Notes under the pieces: generated by a model
Seen by the model: only the letters and a program-made list of their open reading frames with translations
What the model was told of the DNA's origin: nothing
Databases searched by the model: none
DNA from: JBBQXH01 sp963710975
GTDB taxonomy: Bacteria; Actinomycetota; Thermoleophilia; Gaiellales; Gaiellaceae
Direction: 5' to 3'
Assembly: GCA_963710975.1 (NCBI GenBank)
Contig: CAVQCG010000004.1
Coordinates: 868,001-932,000, forward strand
Length of the DNA stretch: 64,000 bases
Translations under genes and position numbers: made by a program
Part shown: positions 1 through 8,370 of the stretch, in pieces
How positions within the stretch are numbered: position 1 is the first letter of the stretch
Layout: every line of letters starts with the position of its first letter

Positions 1-128
1 CCGCAGCTTCCGCCCGGTCGACGCAGCACGGGGCACCGTCTGCCCGCCGCTCGCTGATTCGTAGCGGGGCAACGTCCCCCGTTCGGGCGCTCGACCCCGG
101 CCCGGGTCATGCCGATGAGAGGCGAGAC

Positions 129-1601
129 GTGAATCGCGCTGCGGCAATCCTCGTTGTGTTCATCGTGGCGCTAGTGGCCGCATCGGCCGTGTCCGCGGCT
201 GGAGCAGCCGTGCCAACGAGGGCGGTGGTCGTCACTCTGGCACCAGGTTCGGGGGCTACGGCTGCACGCGAGCTCGCCGGCTCCGTCGGTGGCCGGGTGA
301 TCGGTGCGATTCCGGCCCTGAATGCCTACCTGATCGAGCTTCCAGCCGGCTCTCTCGCTCCGGCAGACGCAGCGGGAAGCCTGTCGGGCAGACCGTTGGT
401 ACGCACCGCGGAGCAGACCCGTATGTATCGACCGCTCGAGATACCCGCGGTCGCCGCTCCGGACCCGCAGCAGGGCGCCCAGTGGCACCTGGCGAAGATC
501 CACGCGGCCACTGCCTGGGCGACGACAACGGGCGATCCAGGAGTCGTCATCGCCGTGATCGACACCGGCGTCGACTACACACATCCAGACCTGGCGGCCA
601 ACGTCACGATCGGTCCCGACCTCGCCGACGACGATGCCGACCCCATGGACACGTACGGTCACGGGACGCACGTCGCGGGTATCGCAGCAGCCGTCGCCGG
701 AAACGGGATCGGCGGCTCGGGTGTCTGCCCTGCCTGCCGGATCCTCGCGATCAAGGTGTTCCCGGACGGATCAGGCTCAGCTGACGACTTCACCGTGGCA
801 GAAGGGATCACGTGGGCAGCCGATCACGGGGCCGACGTCGTCAACCTCAGCCTCGGCGGCCCCGGCTCCTCGACCGTCCTCGAGAACGCCGTCAACTACG
901 CAACCTCGCACAACGTCCTCGTCGTCGCCGCGGCCGGAAACGAAAGCACCTCGGCGCCGAGCTACCCAGGGGCGATCCCAGCTGCGATGGGCGTCGCAGC
1001 GACGACGAACGCCGACACGAAGGCAAGCTTCTCCAACTACGGCTCGTGGGTTGACATCGCCGCACCGGGTGTCGGGATCCTCTCGACAGTCCCGGGTGGT
1101 GGCTACGAGTCGTGGAGCGGAACCTCGATGGCCACGCCGGTGGTCGCGGGCGCAGCCGGCCTTGCGCTGGCGGGTCGCCCCGGCGCAACCGCCGCCTCCG
1201 TCAGGTCGCTGCTCCAGTCGACGACCGCCAGCGTCGCAGCCAGCTCCCGCGAGCCCCGCCTCGGGTACGGCCGTGTGGACCTCCTGAAGCTGTTCAGCGG
1301 GACAGGCGGCGGCTCGTCCACAGCCCCGCAGATCGTCACGGGAGCGCTCCCGGCCGCCAGGATCGGCGTCCAGTACGTCCAGGTGCTCGCCGCGACAGGC
1401 GGTACCCAGCCCTACGTCTGGTCGATCGCGAGCGGCTCGCTGCCGACCGGGCTGACCCTTACCTCGAACGGAACGATCACTGGCACACCTACGGTTCGTG
1501 GCTCCGCGACGTTCGCCCTACGTGTCACCGACGCCGCCTCGAAGACGGCGACCCGGTCGCTCACGATCACGGTGACGTCGTCGACCGGTCGCGCCAGGTA
1601 A
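129..1601 (+). CDS. Secreted subtilisin-like serine protease (S8) with C-terminal Ig-like domain
   Basis: Subtilase of 490 aa, probably exported and acting outside the membrane. Residues 1-27 form a signal peptide (MNR, hydrophobic stretch, small residues before the cut). An inhibitor-like propeptide follows to about residue 100. The catalytic triad is visible: Asp145 in VIAVIDTGVD, His178 in YGHGTHVAG and Ser333 in SGTSMATP, with the oxyanion Asn271 in AAAGNES. Residues about 400-488 are a putative Ig (He_PIG-type) domain with the typical SGSLPTGLTLTSNGTITGTP pattern, often used for surface or substrate binding. The start is GTG, with a purine-rich GAGAGGCGAG before it. It converges on ftsZ. 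The substrate cannot be inferred. Confidence 0.93.
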   Translation: MNRAAAILVVFIVALVAASAVSAAGAAVPTRAVVVTLAPGSGATAARELAGSVGGRVIGAIPALNAYLIELPAGSLAPADAAGSLSGRPLVRTAEQTRMYRPLEIPAVAAPDPQQGAQWHLAKIHAATAWATTTGDPGVVIAVIDTGVDYTHPDLAANVTIGPDLADDDADPMDTYGHGTHVAGIAAAVAGNGIGGSGVCPACRILAIKVFPDGSGSADDFTVAEGITWAADHGADVVNLSLGGPGSSTVLENAVNYATSHNVLVVAAAGNESTSAPSYPGAIPAAMGVAATTNADTKASFSNYGSWVDIAAPGVGILSTVPGGGYESWSGTSMATPVVAGAAGLALAGRPGATAASVRSLLQSTTASVAASSREPRLGYGRVDLLKLFSGTGGGSSTAPQIVTGALPAARIGVQYVQVLAATGGTQPYVWSIASGSLPTGLTLTSNGTITGTPTVRGSATFALRVTDAASKTATRSLTITVTSSTGRAR

Positions 1602-1662
1602 GCCCGCCGCCAGGCTTGGTGAGCGAGCCGCGGCCCGTTCCTTCTGCGTCCGATGCCCCTCC

Positions 1663-1675
1663 GGGGTCAGACCCC
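1663..1675. repeat. REP-like palindrome GGGGTCAGACCCC
   Basis: A perfect 13-nt palindrome around a central A, sitting in the gap between convergent genes. Such short GC palindromes resemble REP units. No partner copy was seen in this window, so the assignment is tentative. Confidence 0.35.
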
Positions 1676-1864
1676 AAGCGAGACGCCGGGAAGTTGTTGC
1701 ACTCTTGCCGACGCTTCGGCACGATCCGTCGCCTTTCTTGTGGATGGCGGTCTCCATGACGCACTCAGTCATGCGCCGGGACCGGCTCATTCAGACAGTA
1801 ACCGGCCAGTCGTATGGTGGCTTCTGTGGACGAAGCGCGCGCCTTCTGTCACGGTTCGATGCCC

Positions 1865-1902
1865 GGCGGAGGCAACGCCTAGCGCCGTCTGACGCCTCCG
1901 CC
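1865..1902. terminator. Candidate bidirectional terminator hairpin
   Basis: GGCGGAGGC at 1865-1873 pairs perfectly with GCCTCCGCC at 1894-1902 (9 bp, 20-nt loop). It lies between the convergent subtilase and ftsZ, where both transcripts should end. There is no T-run, as is common in high-GC actinobacteria, so the terminator role is inferred from position and stem strength. Confidence 0.45.
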
Positions 1903-1988
1903 GTTGCTCACCTCGAGCCGTTCGGCCCGGGGAGCCTTCATGGCGCCGTCCACCGGAGTCCGCGGCGCGTTCGCTGCCTGGGGGCTCG

Positions 1989-3077
1989 CTACTCGTCGCG
2001 CAGGAAGGACGGAACCTCGAGCACTTCGGCGGGAACCTCGAAGCCGTCGGACTCGCGCTCACTCGACTCGCGATCTCGCGGGCCGTCGAGCACCGGCGCC
2101 TCAACCGTCCGCGGGCGCTCGCGGCGGAACTTTCCGTCGAACCCCGTTGCAATGACGGTTACCCGCACCTCGTCAGCCATCGAGTCGTCGATGACCGCGC
2201 CGAAGATGACGTTCGCGTTGCGGTCTGCAGCTCCGGTGACCACCTCGGCCGCCTCGTTGACCTCGAACAGGCCGAGGTTCGGACCCCCGGTGATGTTCAG
2301 GAGAATGCCCGTCGCCCCCTCGACCGACGCCTCGAGGAGCGGCGATGAAACCGCGGCCTTCGCGGCCTCGGCTCCCCGGCTGTCCCCCTGCGAGATGCCG
2401 ATCCCCATGAGGGCCGATCCAGCGTCTCGCATGATCGTCCGCACGTCGGCGAAGTCGAGATTGACGAGACCGGGGACGGTGATGAGGTCCGTGATCCCCT
2501 GGACACCCTGCCTGAGGATGTCATCGGCCATCCGGAAGGCGTCCATGATCGAGGTCTGCTTCTCGACGACCTGCAGGAGCCTGTCGTTCGGGATGATGAT
2601 GAGCGTGTCGACCTTCTCGCGGATCGTCTTGATGCCCTGCTCGGACTGATCGGCCCGCTTCTGGCCCTCGAACGTGAAGGGTCGCGTCACAACCCCCACG
2701 GTGAGCGCTCCGAGCTCACGCGCGATCTCGGCGATCACCGGCGCAGCGCCGGTGCCCGTGCCACCGCCTTCTCCCGCGGTCACGAACACCATGTCGGCGC
2801 CCTTGAGCGCCTCCTTCAACTCGTCACGGCTCTCCATCGCAGCCTCGAAGCCCACCTTCGGATCGGCGCCTGCCCCGAGCCCGCGGGTCACCTTCGCACC
2901 AATATGGAGCTTCACGTCGGCATCGCACATCAGGAGCGCCTGCGCGTCCGTGTTCACCGACAGGAACTCGACACCCTTGAGCCCTGCGTCGACCATGCGC
3001 GTCACGGCGTTCGACCCACCGCCGCCCACGCCGACGACCTTGATGACTGCCAGATAGCTGCCTGCCTGATCTCTCAT
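1989..3077 (-). CDS. ftsZ: Cell division protein FtsZ
   Basis: Tubulin-like GTPase of 362 aa that polymerises into the division ring. The N-terminal nucleotide-binding motif GVGGGGSNAV lies near residues 16-25 and the tubulin signature GGGTGTG near 104-110. NVIFGAVIDDSM is followed by a charged linker and a C-terminal VPSFLR peptide, the conserved tail that docks partners. Last gene of the dcw cluster, 114 bp after ftsQ, with its own promoter candidate and AGAAGGG about 9 nt before ATG. ftsA is absent, as in Actinobacteria, so membrane tethering probably uses another protein (SepF is usual) encoded elsewhere. Confidence 0.98.
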   Translation of the reverse strand: MRDQAGSYLAVIKVVGVGGGGSNAVTRMVDAGLKGVEFLSVNTDAQALLMCDADVKLHIGAKVTRGLGAGADPKVGFEAAMESRDELKEALKGADMVFVTAGEGGGTGTGAAPVIAEIARELGALTVGVVTRPFTFEGQKRADQSEQGIKTIREKVDTLIIIPNDRLLQVVEKQTSIMDAFRMADDILRQGVQGITDLITVPGLVNLDFADVRTIMRDAGSALMGIGISQGDSRGAEAAKAAVSSPLLEASVEGATGILLNITGGPNLGLFEVNEAAEVVTGAADRNANVIFGAVIDDSMADEVRVTVIATGFDGKFRRERPRTVEAPVLDGPRDRESSERESDGFEVPAEVLEVPSFLRDE

Positions 3078-3122
3078 ACTCTTAACCCTTCTCTACCTTA
3101 ACCTCAACCGGAAGGTTGCTCT

Positions 3123-3152
3123 AGAGTACGTGGTATCGGCATAACCTGTCAA
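3123..3152 (-). promoter_or_regulatory. Candidate ftsZ promoter
   Basis: On the minus strand TTGACA (3147-3152) is followed after 18 nt by TACTCT (3123-3128), matching the -35 and TANNNT -10 of the main actinobacterial sigma factor. It lies 46 nt upstream of the ftsZ ATG and would allow ftsZ to be expressed above the level of the rest of the cluster. Confidence 0.55.
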
Positions 3153-3180
3153 TGCCTTAAATGCAGGGAAAACGTCCTGC

Positions 3181-3212
3181 AAGTCTCAACCTCAAGCTTC
3201 GACTTGAGACTT
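3181..3212 (-). terminator. Hairpin over the ftsQ stop codon
   Basis: AAGTCTCAA at 3181-3189 pairs with TTGAGACTT at 3204-3212 (9 bp) and includes the ftsQ stop. A second small hairpin (TGCAGG/CCTGCA, about 3160-3180) follows towards ftsZ. It could attenuate read-through from the upstream mur genes into ftsZ. The function is inferred from position only. Confidence 0.4.
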
Positions 3213-3983
3213 TGGCAGTCCCACTGGCCTGGCGGGGAGGCTCACGTCGAGGTACGCCAGGGAGTCGCCGCCCTCCGGCGGGAGACCACGCAGCACGGTC
3301 GCGGCTACGGCGAGCTTGAGCCCGATATCGACAGGCTCGCCCAGCCTCAACTCCGTGCCGCCCCGAAGCATGAGCGTCAGATCGCGCCCTGTTCCGTGGA
3401 CCGAGAGCACCTTCACCGGAAAGCTTCTCGGGAGCTCCGCCACGGCCTCGGCTGCAGCGCCTCCGGCATCGCGTGAGAGAACCGTCGACGGGCTGACCGG
3501 CTCACCGGTGCGCGCCAGCCAGATTCTCGGCAATCCCTCGAACGTCCCGAGCTGGATCTGCTCGAGCACCTTGCCCGACGCCGCGACAAGCCACGCGTCC
3601 TCGGCACGCCGGGCGACTGCGACACCAACCTCCGGTCGCACGTCGACGCGCAGCGTCCGCGGGAAGTCTCGCTCGATCTCGGCCGACTTGACCGCGGGAA
3701 TCGATTCGACTGCAGCCTCGATGCCTCGAGCGTCGAGCCCCACGAGACTCTGGCCGCGGAACCGGGCCAGCTTCGCCTCGACCTGGCGCGCGAGGGAGAT
3801 CGGAGCGCCGGTCACCTCGACGGATCGAACGGCGAAGAGCGATGTCGTCCGGGCGAGTGCGTACGCCAGCCCGGCAATCGCGACCGTCAGCAGGGCGATG
3901 AGGGCCACTCTCGACAGCCGAAGGTTCAGGTGGACTCCCGGCGGCCGGGCGAGCGCAATCGCGGGCCGCGAGGTCGAGGCCAT
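3192..3983 (-). CDS. ftsQ: Cell division protein FtsQ/DivIB
   Basis: Bitopic division protein of 263 aa that links FtsL-type partners to the divisome. A single membrane segment near residues 26-46 (VALIALLTVAIAGLAYALA) follows a short cytoplasmic tail. It is followed by an extracytoplasmic POTRA domain (FAVRSVEVTGAPIS, then LVGLDARGIEAAVESIPAV) and an FtsQ domain (AEIERDFPRTLRVDVRPEVG). Length is normal for actinobacteria. It lies 71 bp after murB, and its stop codon is inside a hairpin. Confidence 0.93.
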   Translation of the reverse strand: MASTSRPAIALARPPGVHLNLRLSRVALIALLTVAIAGLAYALARTTSLFAVRSVEVTGAPISLARQVEAKLARFRGQSLVGLDARGIEAAVESIPAVKSAEIERDFPRTLRVDVRPEVGVAVARRAEDAWLVAASGKVLEQIQLGTFEGLPRIWLARTGEPVSPSTVLSRDAGGAAAEAVAELPRSFPVKVLSVHGTGRDLTLMLRGGTELRLGEPVDIGLKLAVAATVLRGLPPEGGDSLAYLDVSLPARPVGLPKSQVEA

Positions 3984-4054
3984 GAGCAGGAGTTCGGCGG
4001 GCTCCCCGGCCCTCCTTCCGCGCGGCCAGAGCCGACGCGCGGCGGTGACGAACC

Positions 4055-4954
4055 CTATGCCGGGAGCGGCGGGATCGCGATCTCCCCGAGGAGCTCGACC
4101 TCGGGCTCGAGAACGACCCCGAACTCTTCCCGAGCGCGACGGCGCGCCTCGCCGATGAGCGCCAGGGCGTCAGCCGTCCGTGCCCCGCCGACGTTCTCGA
4201 TGAAATTCGCATGCTTCGGCGAGATCTGCGCCCCTCCGATTCGGTATCCCTTGAGGCCGCAGGCTTCGAGGATCTGACCCGCACCGAGGTCGTGCGGGGG
4301 GTTCTTGAAGACGCTGCCGAACGTCCGCTTGTTGGTGGGTTGGGCGTCCTTTCGCCTCGCCTGCATCTCGGCCACGATCGTCCTGATCTCCTCGACGGGA
4401 CGAGGGACGAGCTGGAGCTCGGCGGCGGCGACCACCTGGCCGTGACGGATCGACGAGCGCCGGTACGCGAGACCGAGCTCCTCCGGCGTATGCCATGTCG
4501 CGCCGCGTGCGGTTGCCACGTACGCCCGCACGAGTATCTGGCCGAGCTCGCCCTCGTAGGCGCCGGCGTTCATCCAGACCGCGCCGCCGATCGTTCCCGG
4601 GATGGCACAGGCGAACTCGAGCCCCCCGAGCCCCGCATCACGCGCGCGGTGCAGGCAGACGGCAAGAGGAGCACCTCCACCGGCGGTGAGCCGCGCCTCG
4701 TCCTTTGCAGGATCTCCGACCTTGACGTACGCGAGCGTTCCTACGAGCTTCAGGACGAGGGCGTCGACTCCGTCGTCGGCCACGAGGAGATTCGATCCGA
4801 GCCCTATCACGGCGACCGGAGCCTCCTGTCCGTCCGCCCAGACGAGCAGATCCACGAGCTCGTGAACGGTCTCTGGCTTCGCGAACCACCGGGCGGGGCC
4901 ACCGGTGCCAAGCGTCGTGAACTTGTGGAGCTTGACGTTCTCCTTGATCGTCAC
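4055..4954 (-). CDS. murB: UDP-N-acetylenolpyruvoylglucosamine reductase MurB
   Basis: FAD- and NADPH-dependent reductase (299 aa) that completes UDP-MurNAc synthesis in the cytoplasm. FAD-binding signature residues are TLGTGGPARWF near the N-terminus, VIGLGSNLLVADDGVD, and the SxxG-type CAIPGTIGGAVWMNAGAYEGE. The catalytic-serine region reads TFGSVFKNPP, with KGYRIGGAQISPKHANF near the end, as in type I MurB. I chose the GTG at 4952-4954, which overlaps the murC stop as GTGA. The longer upstream reading is a shadow of murC. Confidence 0.95.
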   Translation of the reverse strand: MTIKENVKLHKFTTLGTGGPARWFAKPETVHELVDLLVWADGQEAPVAVIGLGSNLLVADDGVDALVLKLVGTLAYVKVGDPAKDEARLTAGGGAPLAVCLHRARDAGLGGLEFACAIPGTIGGAVWMNAGAYEGELGQILVRAYVATARGATWHTPEELGLAYRRSSIRHGQVVAAAELQLVPRPVEEIRTIVAEMQARRKDAQPTNKRTFGSVFKNPPHDLGAGQILEACGLKGYRIGGAQISPKHANFIENVGGARTADALALIGEARRRAREEFGVVLEPEVELLGEIAIPPLPA

Positions 4955-6177
4955 AGGCGTAGTCTGTCGAGAATCCAGTCGCCGGCACGGTCGACATCGC
5001 CTGCACCGATCGTCAGCACGAGGTCTCCCGGCCGTGCTTCCATGGCGACGATCGCGGCCGCGTCCTCGATCCGGGGAGCCCACGCGATCGGCATGCCAGG
5101 CCTGAGCTCAGACAGCCGGTCGACGACGACCTTCCCGCTGAGGCCCGGGATCGGATCCTCTCGAGCCGCGTAGATCTCCGTGACGCACACGACGTCAGCG
5201 GTCGCCAGCGCCGACGCAAGCTCGTGCGCGAGGTACAGGGTTCGGGAGTAGAGGTGGGGTTGGAAGAGGACGAGAATCCGCCCATCCGAGCCGATCACAC
5301 TCCGTGCTGCGGCGATCGTCGCCGCAATCTCCGTGGAGTGGTGACCGTAGTCGTCGACGACGCGGACGCCACCGGCCTCACCACGCTCCTCGAACCGCCG
5401 TCCGGCACCGCGGAACTCGGTGAGCGCCTCCCGTGCCGCCGCGCCGTCGACCCCGGCTGCAGCCAGTGCCGCAAGAGCGCAGGCGGCGTTCAGACGGTTG
5501 TGCTCCCCCGGGACGGCGAGGACGAGATCTGAGAGCGGATCGAGGTCAGCTCCCCGGACGACCGCTGCGCCATCGGGAAGACCTCCGACCCAGTCGGCGA
5601 AGAGGCGCTCGACCTCGGCCTGCGACGCAAACGTCGCATGGTGATCGAGCTCGACGTTCGTGACTACGGCGATCTGCGGGCGCAGCAGGAGCAGCGAGCG
5701 GTCGGACTCGTCCCCCTCCGCGACGAGCCACCCCTCCCCCGCACCGGCGTTTCCCCCGAGCTGTGGGACGTCCCCGCCGATCAGGAACGCAGGGTCGAGA
5801 CCGAGCCGATCCAGCACGAACGCGATCATCGACGTCGTTGTCGTCTTTCCGTGAGCGCCGGCGACGACGATCGACGGGCGCAACTCGACCAGCTCGGCGA
5901 GCAGCTCGCCGCGCCGCTTCGCCCCGGAGCCCACCTCCGGGTTGGTTGCTGCGATGGCCGAGGACGCGACGATCTCGTACCCCGGTGGGACGTTCTCCGC
6001 CGCATGACCTATGACGACGTCGATCCCATGGCGCTCGAGGAGCTCGACGTACGATGTCCGCGCGCGATCGGAACCCCCGACCTCTGCACCCCAGGCCTTG
6101 GCTACGATCGCGAGCGCGCTCATTCCGGCTCCGCCGATGCCGACGAGCCAGAGTCGCCTACCCGCGAGCGGCTGCAA
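4951..6177 (-). CDS. murC: UDP-N-acetylmuramate-L-alanine ligase MurC
   Basis: Cytoplasmic ATP-dependent ligase (408 aa) adding L-Ala to UDP-MurNAc. The N-terminal Rossmann motif is VGIGGAGMSALA, the Mur ligase P-loop is GAHGKTTTTSM, followed by DESDRS and the HNRLNA-type central motif, and a C-terminal domain with VDDYGHHSTEI and FQPHLYSRT. It is somewhat short for the family (often about 460 aa), mainly at the C-terminus. The start codon is TTG at 6175-6177, chosen because the glycine motif lies only 10 codons downstream. It overlaps the corrected end of murG by 20 nt. Confidence 0.95.
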   Translation of the reverse strand: MQPLAGRRLWLVGIGGAGMSALAIVAKAWGAEVGGSDRARTSYVELLERHGIDVVIGHAAENVPPGYEIVASSAIAATNPEVGSGAKRRGELLAELVELRPSIVVAGAHGKTTTTSMIAFVLDRLGLDPAFLIGGDVPQLGGNAGAGEGWLVAEGDESDRSLLLLRPQIAVVTNVELDHHATFASQAEVERLFADWVGGLPDGAAVVRGADLDPLSDLVLAVPGEHNRLNAACALAALAAAGVDGAAAREALTEFRGAGRRFEERGEAGGVRVVDDYGHHSTEIAATIAAARSVIGSDGRILVLFQPHLYSRTLYLAHELASALATADVVCVTEIYAAREDPIPGLSGKVVVDRLSELRPGMPIAWAPRIEDAAAIVAMEARPGDLVLTIGAGDVDRAGDWILDRLRL

Positions 6178-7235
6178 GCGCGATCAGCTCCTCGGCGATG
6201 ACGTCTGCGGCATCCGGGCGGGCAAGGCGAGCCATGGCCTCGCCCATCGCCTGCCGCCGCAGCGGGTCGGCGAGGAGCGATGTCGACCTGCGTGCGCAGG
6301 TCGAGTTGCGGCTCCGGGACGAGGATTGCGCCCCCACCCCGCTCGAACCATCGCGCGTTCTTCGTCTGGTGGTCCGCGGTCGCGTCCGGGTATGGGACGA
6401 GCAGCGCGGGCTTTCCGGCTGCCGCAATCTCCCAGACGACGCCGCCCGCCCGCGACACGACGAGGTCGGAGGCGGCCAGGGCAGCGCCGAAATCGTCGGT
6501 GAAGGCGAGCAGCCGGTAGCCCGGGCGGACGGCTCGCGCCGACAGGGCGGGGAAGTCGCGTTCGCCACTCAGATGCAGGACCGCCGGCCCCTCATCCCCG
6601 AACGCCGCGAGCGCAGCCTCGTTGAGCGCACGCGCCCCCAGGCTGCCCCCGCAGACGAGGATCACGGGCCCTTCGACCGGAAGGTCGAAGCACTTCCGCG
6701 CCACTGCCGCGTCGGCAGGCGCCCGCGAGCGATGCGGGATCGGGCGCCCGACGACCGCATACTTGGATCCCTCGCGGCCGGCGATCGGATACGAGAGGAA
6801 GATCCGACGGGCGAACGGCACGGCGAGACGGTTCGCGAGACCAAGGTGTGCGTCCGCCTCCGTCAGCCCGCTCGGGATGCGCATCAGACCCGCGGCCAGC
6901 ACCATTGGCCCCGCGACATAGCCCCCGCCACCGAGCACGACGTCGGGCCGGCGGCGGTGGAGGATGCCGGCGGCCGCAAACGGAGCTCCGGAGGCGACGA
7001 GCGCCGCCCGCAGCGTTTGGAGGCCCGCATGACGCGGGAGGCCGCTCACGCGGAAGGGATCGAGCTCGTATCCAGCAGCCGGGACGAGGCGCGACTCGAT
7101 CCGATCAGGCGAGCCGGCGAACGTCACCGCGACGTCGCGCGCGGTCAGCCCCTCCGCCACGGCGAGTGCGGGCAGGACGTGCCCCGCCGTTCCCCCGGCT
7201 GCGATCACGCACCGAAACCTCGACTTCGCTCCCAT
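6158..7235 (-). CDS. murG: MurG glycosyltransferase, interrupted by a +1 frameshift
   Basis: UDP-GlcNAc:undecaprenyl-pyrophosphoryl-MurNAc-pentapeptide transferase, a peripheral GT28 enzyme making lipid II. Visible motifs are CVIAAGGTAGHVLPALA at the N-terminus, GLPRHAG, GGGGYVAGPMVLAA, ILVCGGSLGARALNE, and the donor site SDLVVSRAGGVVWEIAAAGKP. After LDLRTQVDI, at about 6274-6275, the frame moves by one extra base. The correct tail then reads LADPLRRQAMGEAMARLARP and ends EELIALAAARG at 6158. Removing one C from a CC pair restores a single frame. Without the correction the protein ends in meaningless arginine-rich sequence that overruns murC. Confidence 0.93.
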
Positions 7236-8370
7236 GGCTCATAGCGATGTTAAGGAGCACGCCCACGGAGGCGAGGCCGATGACGAGGCTCGAGCCACCG
7301 TACGACACGAACGGAAGCGGGATCCCCGTGAGCGGCGCGAGCCCCATGACGGCCCCCAGGTTGACGGCGGCCTGGCCGCAGATGAGCGCGGTGAGTCCAG
7401 CCGCGAGCCGCTTACCGAACGGGTCACGGCAGCGAAGCGCGATCTGGAAGCCTGCGTATCCGAATACGGCGTAGGCGACGATGACGCCGACAGCCCCGAT
7501 CAGGCCAAGCTCCTCGCCGATGATCGCGTAGATCATGTCGGTCGAGGCCTCGGGGAGGTAGTAGACCTTCTGGACGCTCTCCCCGAGCCCGACCCCGAAG
7601 AGCCCGCCCGAGCCGAGCGCGATCAGGGACTGGACGGTCTGGAACCCCGCGCCCTGCGAGTCGTCCCAGGGGTTCAGGAAGCTGAGGAGGCGCGCTCGCC
7701 GGTAGGGCTCGAACCACGAGATTGCCAGCACGAGCGTGATCGTCAGGCCGGCGGTGGCGGCGAGCAGGCGGATCGGCGTGCCCGAGACGACGAGCATCGC
7801 CCCGACGAGGATCAGGATCGCGATGGCGGTTCCGAGATCCGGCTCGGCGAGCAGGAGCAGCGCCGTCACCCCGGTGACGAGGCCGATCGGGCGCAACAGC
7901 TCCTTGAAGGTCGCAGGAGCCCGCTTCCGCGCCAGGTAGGCCGCGACCCAGATCGCGAGCGCGATCTTTGCCAGCTCCGACGGCTGGAACGTGATCGGGC
8001 CGACGGAAAGCCACCTCCGGGCGCCGTTCACCGGCGCGGCGAGCGCGAGAACGGCGACGAGGAGGACGAGGCTCGTTCCCAGGAGCGGCCCGGCTGCGCG
8101 TTTCAGGGAGCGGAAGTCGACGCGTGCGAGCACGACGAAGAGCACGAGACCCACACCCGCGTAGATCGCCTGCCGCTTGAGGTAGTAGGCCGGATCGCCC
8201 GCGGCGACGGCGGCTCGGGCGGAGCTCGCGCTGTAGACCATGACGAGGCCGAACGCGACCAGCCCCAGCGTGACGAGCACGAGCAGTCCGTGCTCGAACT
8301 GCGAGGAAGCCCGCGCTCGCCGCCGCATCCTCGCCGCCCGCTTCGCGGGATGGTCGACAACCGCGGTCAC
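7105..8370 (-). CDS. ftsW: FtsW, SEDS-family peptidoglycan glycosyltransferase
   Basis: Polytopic membrane enzyme polymerising lipid II at the septum, partner of FtsI. About ten hydrophobic segments are visible. Family signatures are VMVYSASSARA near the start, RRWLSVGPITFQPSELAK, EPDLGTAI, the GEELGLIGAVGV region and the closing GIPLPFVSYGGSSLVIGLASVG followed by LLNIA. The GTG at 8368-8370 overlaps the murD stop. The last ~43 residues (SHGSEVEV onward, arginine-rich) overlap murG by 131 nt in another frame and are not family-like. Either a natural read-through tail or another frameshift is possible. Confidence 0.93.
   Translation of the reverse strand: MTAVVDHPAKRAARMRRRARASSQFEHGLLVLVTLGLVAFGLVMVYSASSARAAVAAGDPAYYLKRQAIYAGVGLVLFVVLARVDFRSLKRAAGPLLGTSLVLLVAVLALAAPVNGARRWLSVGPITFQPSELAKIALAIWVAAYLARKRAPATFKELLRPIGLVTGVTALLLLAEPDLGTAIAILILVGAMLVVSGTPIRLLAATAGLTITLVLAISWFEPYRRARLLSFLNPWDDSQGAGFQTVQSLIALGSGGLFGVGLGESVQKVYYLPEASTDMIYAIIGEELGLIGAVGVIVAYAVFGYAGFQIALRCRDPFGKRLAAGLTALICGQAAVNLGAVMGLAPLTGIPLPFVSYGGSSLVIGLASVGVLLNIAMSHGSEVEVSVRDRSRGNGGARPARTRRGGGADRARRRGDVRRLA

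Larger units (their letters stand above)
1602..1988. other. Intergenic region between convergent subtilase and ftsZ
   Basis: 387 bases with no convincing gene on either strand. It contains a GGGGTCAGACCCC palindrome at 1663-1675, which looks like a REP-type unit, and a strong hairpin at 1865-1902. The remainder shows no recognisable feature. Confidence 0.6.

Noticed and set aside
171..671. Long minus-strand frames opposite the subtilase.
   Set aside because: Shadow frames of a GC-rich gene with no family features.
1787..1988. Possible riboswitch or small RNA upstream of nothing obvious in the subtilase-ftsZ gap.
   Set aside because: Only a single hairpin is convincing and it lies between convergent gene ends, where a terminator is the simpler reading.
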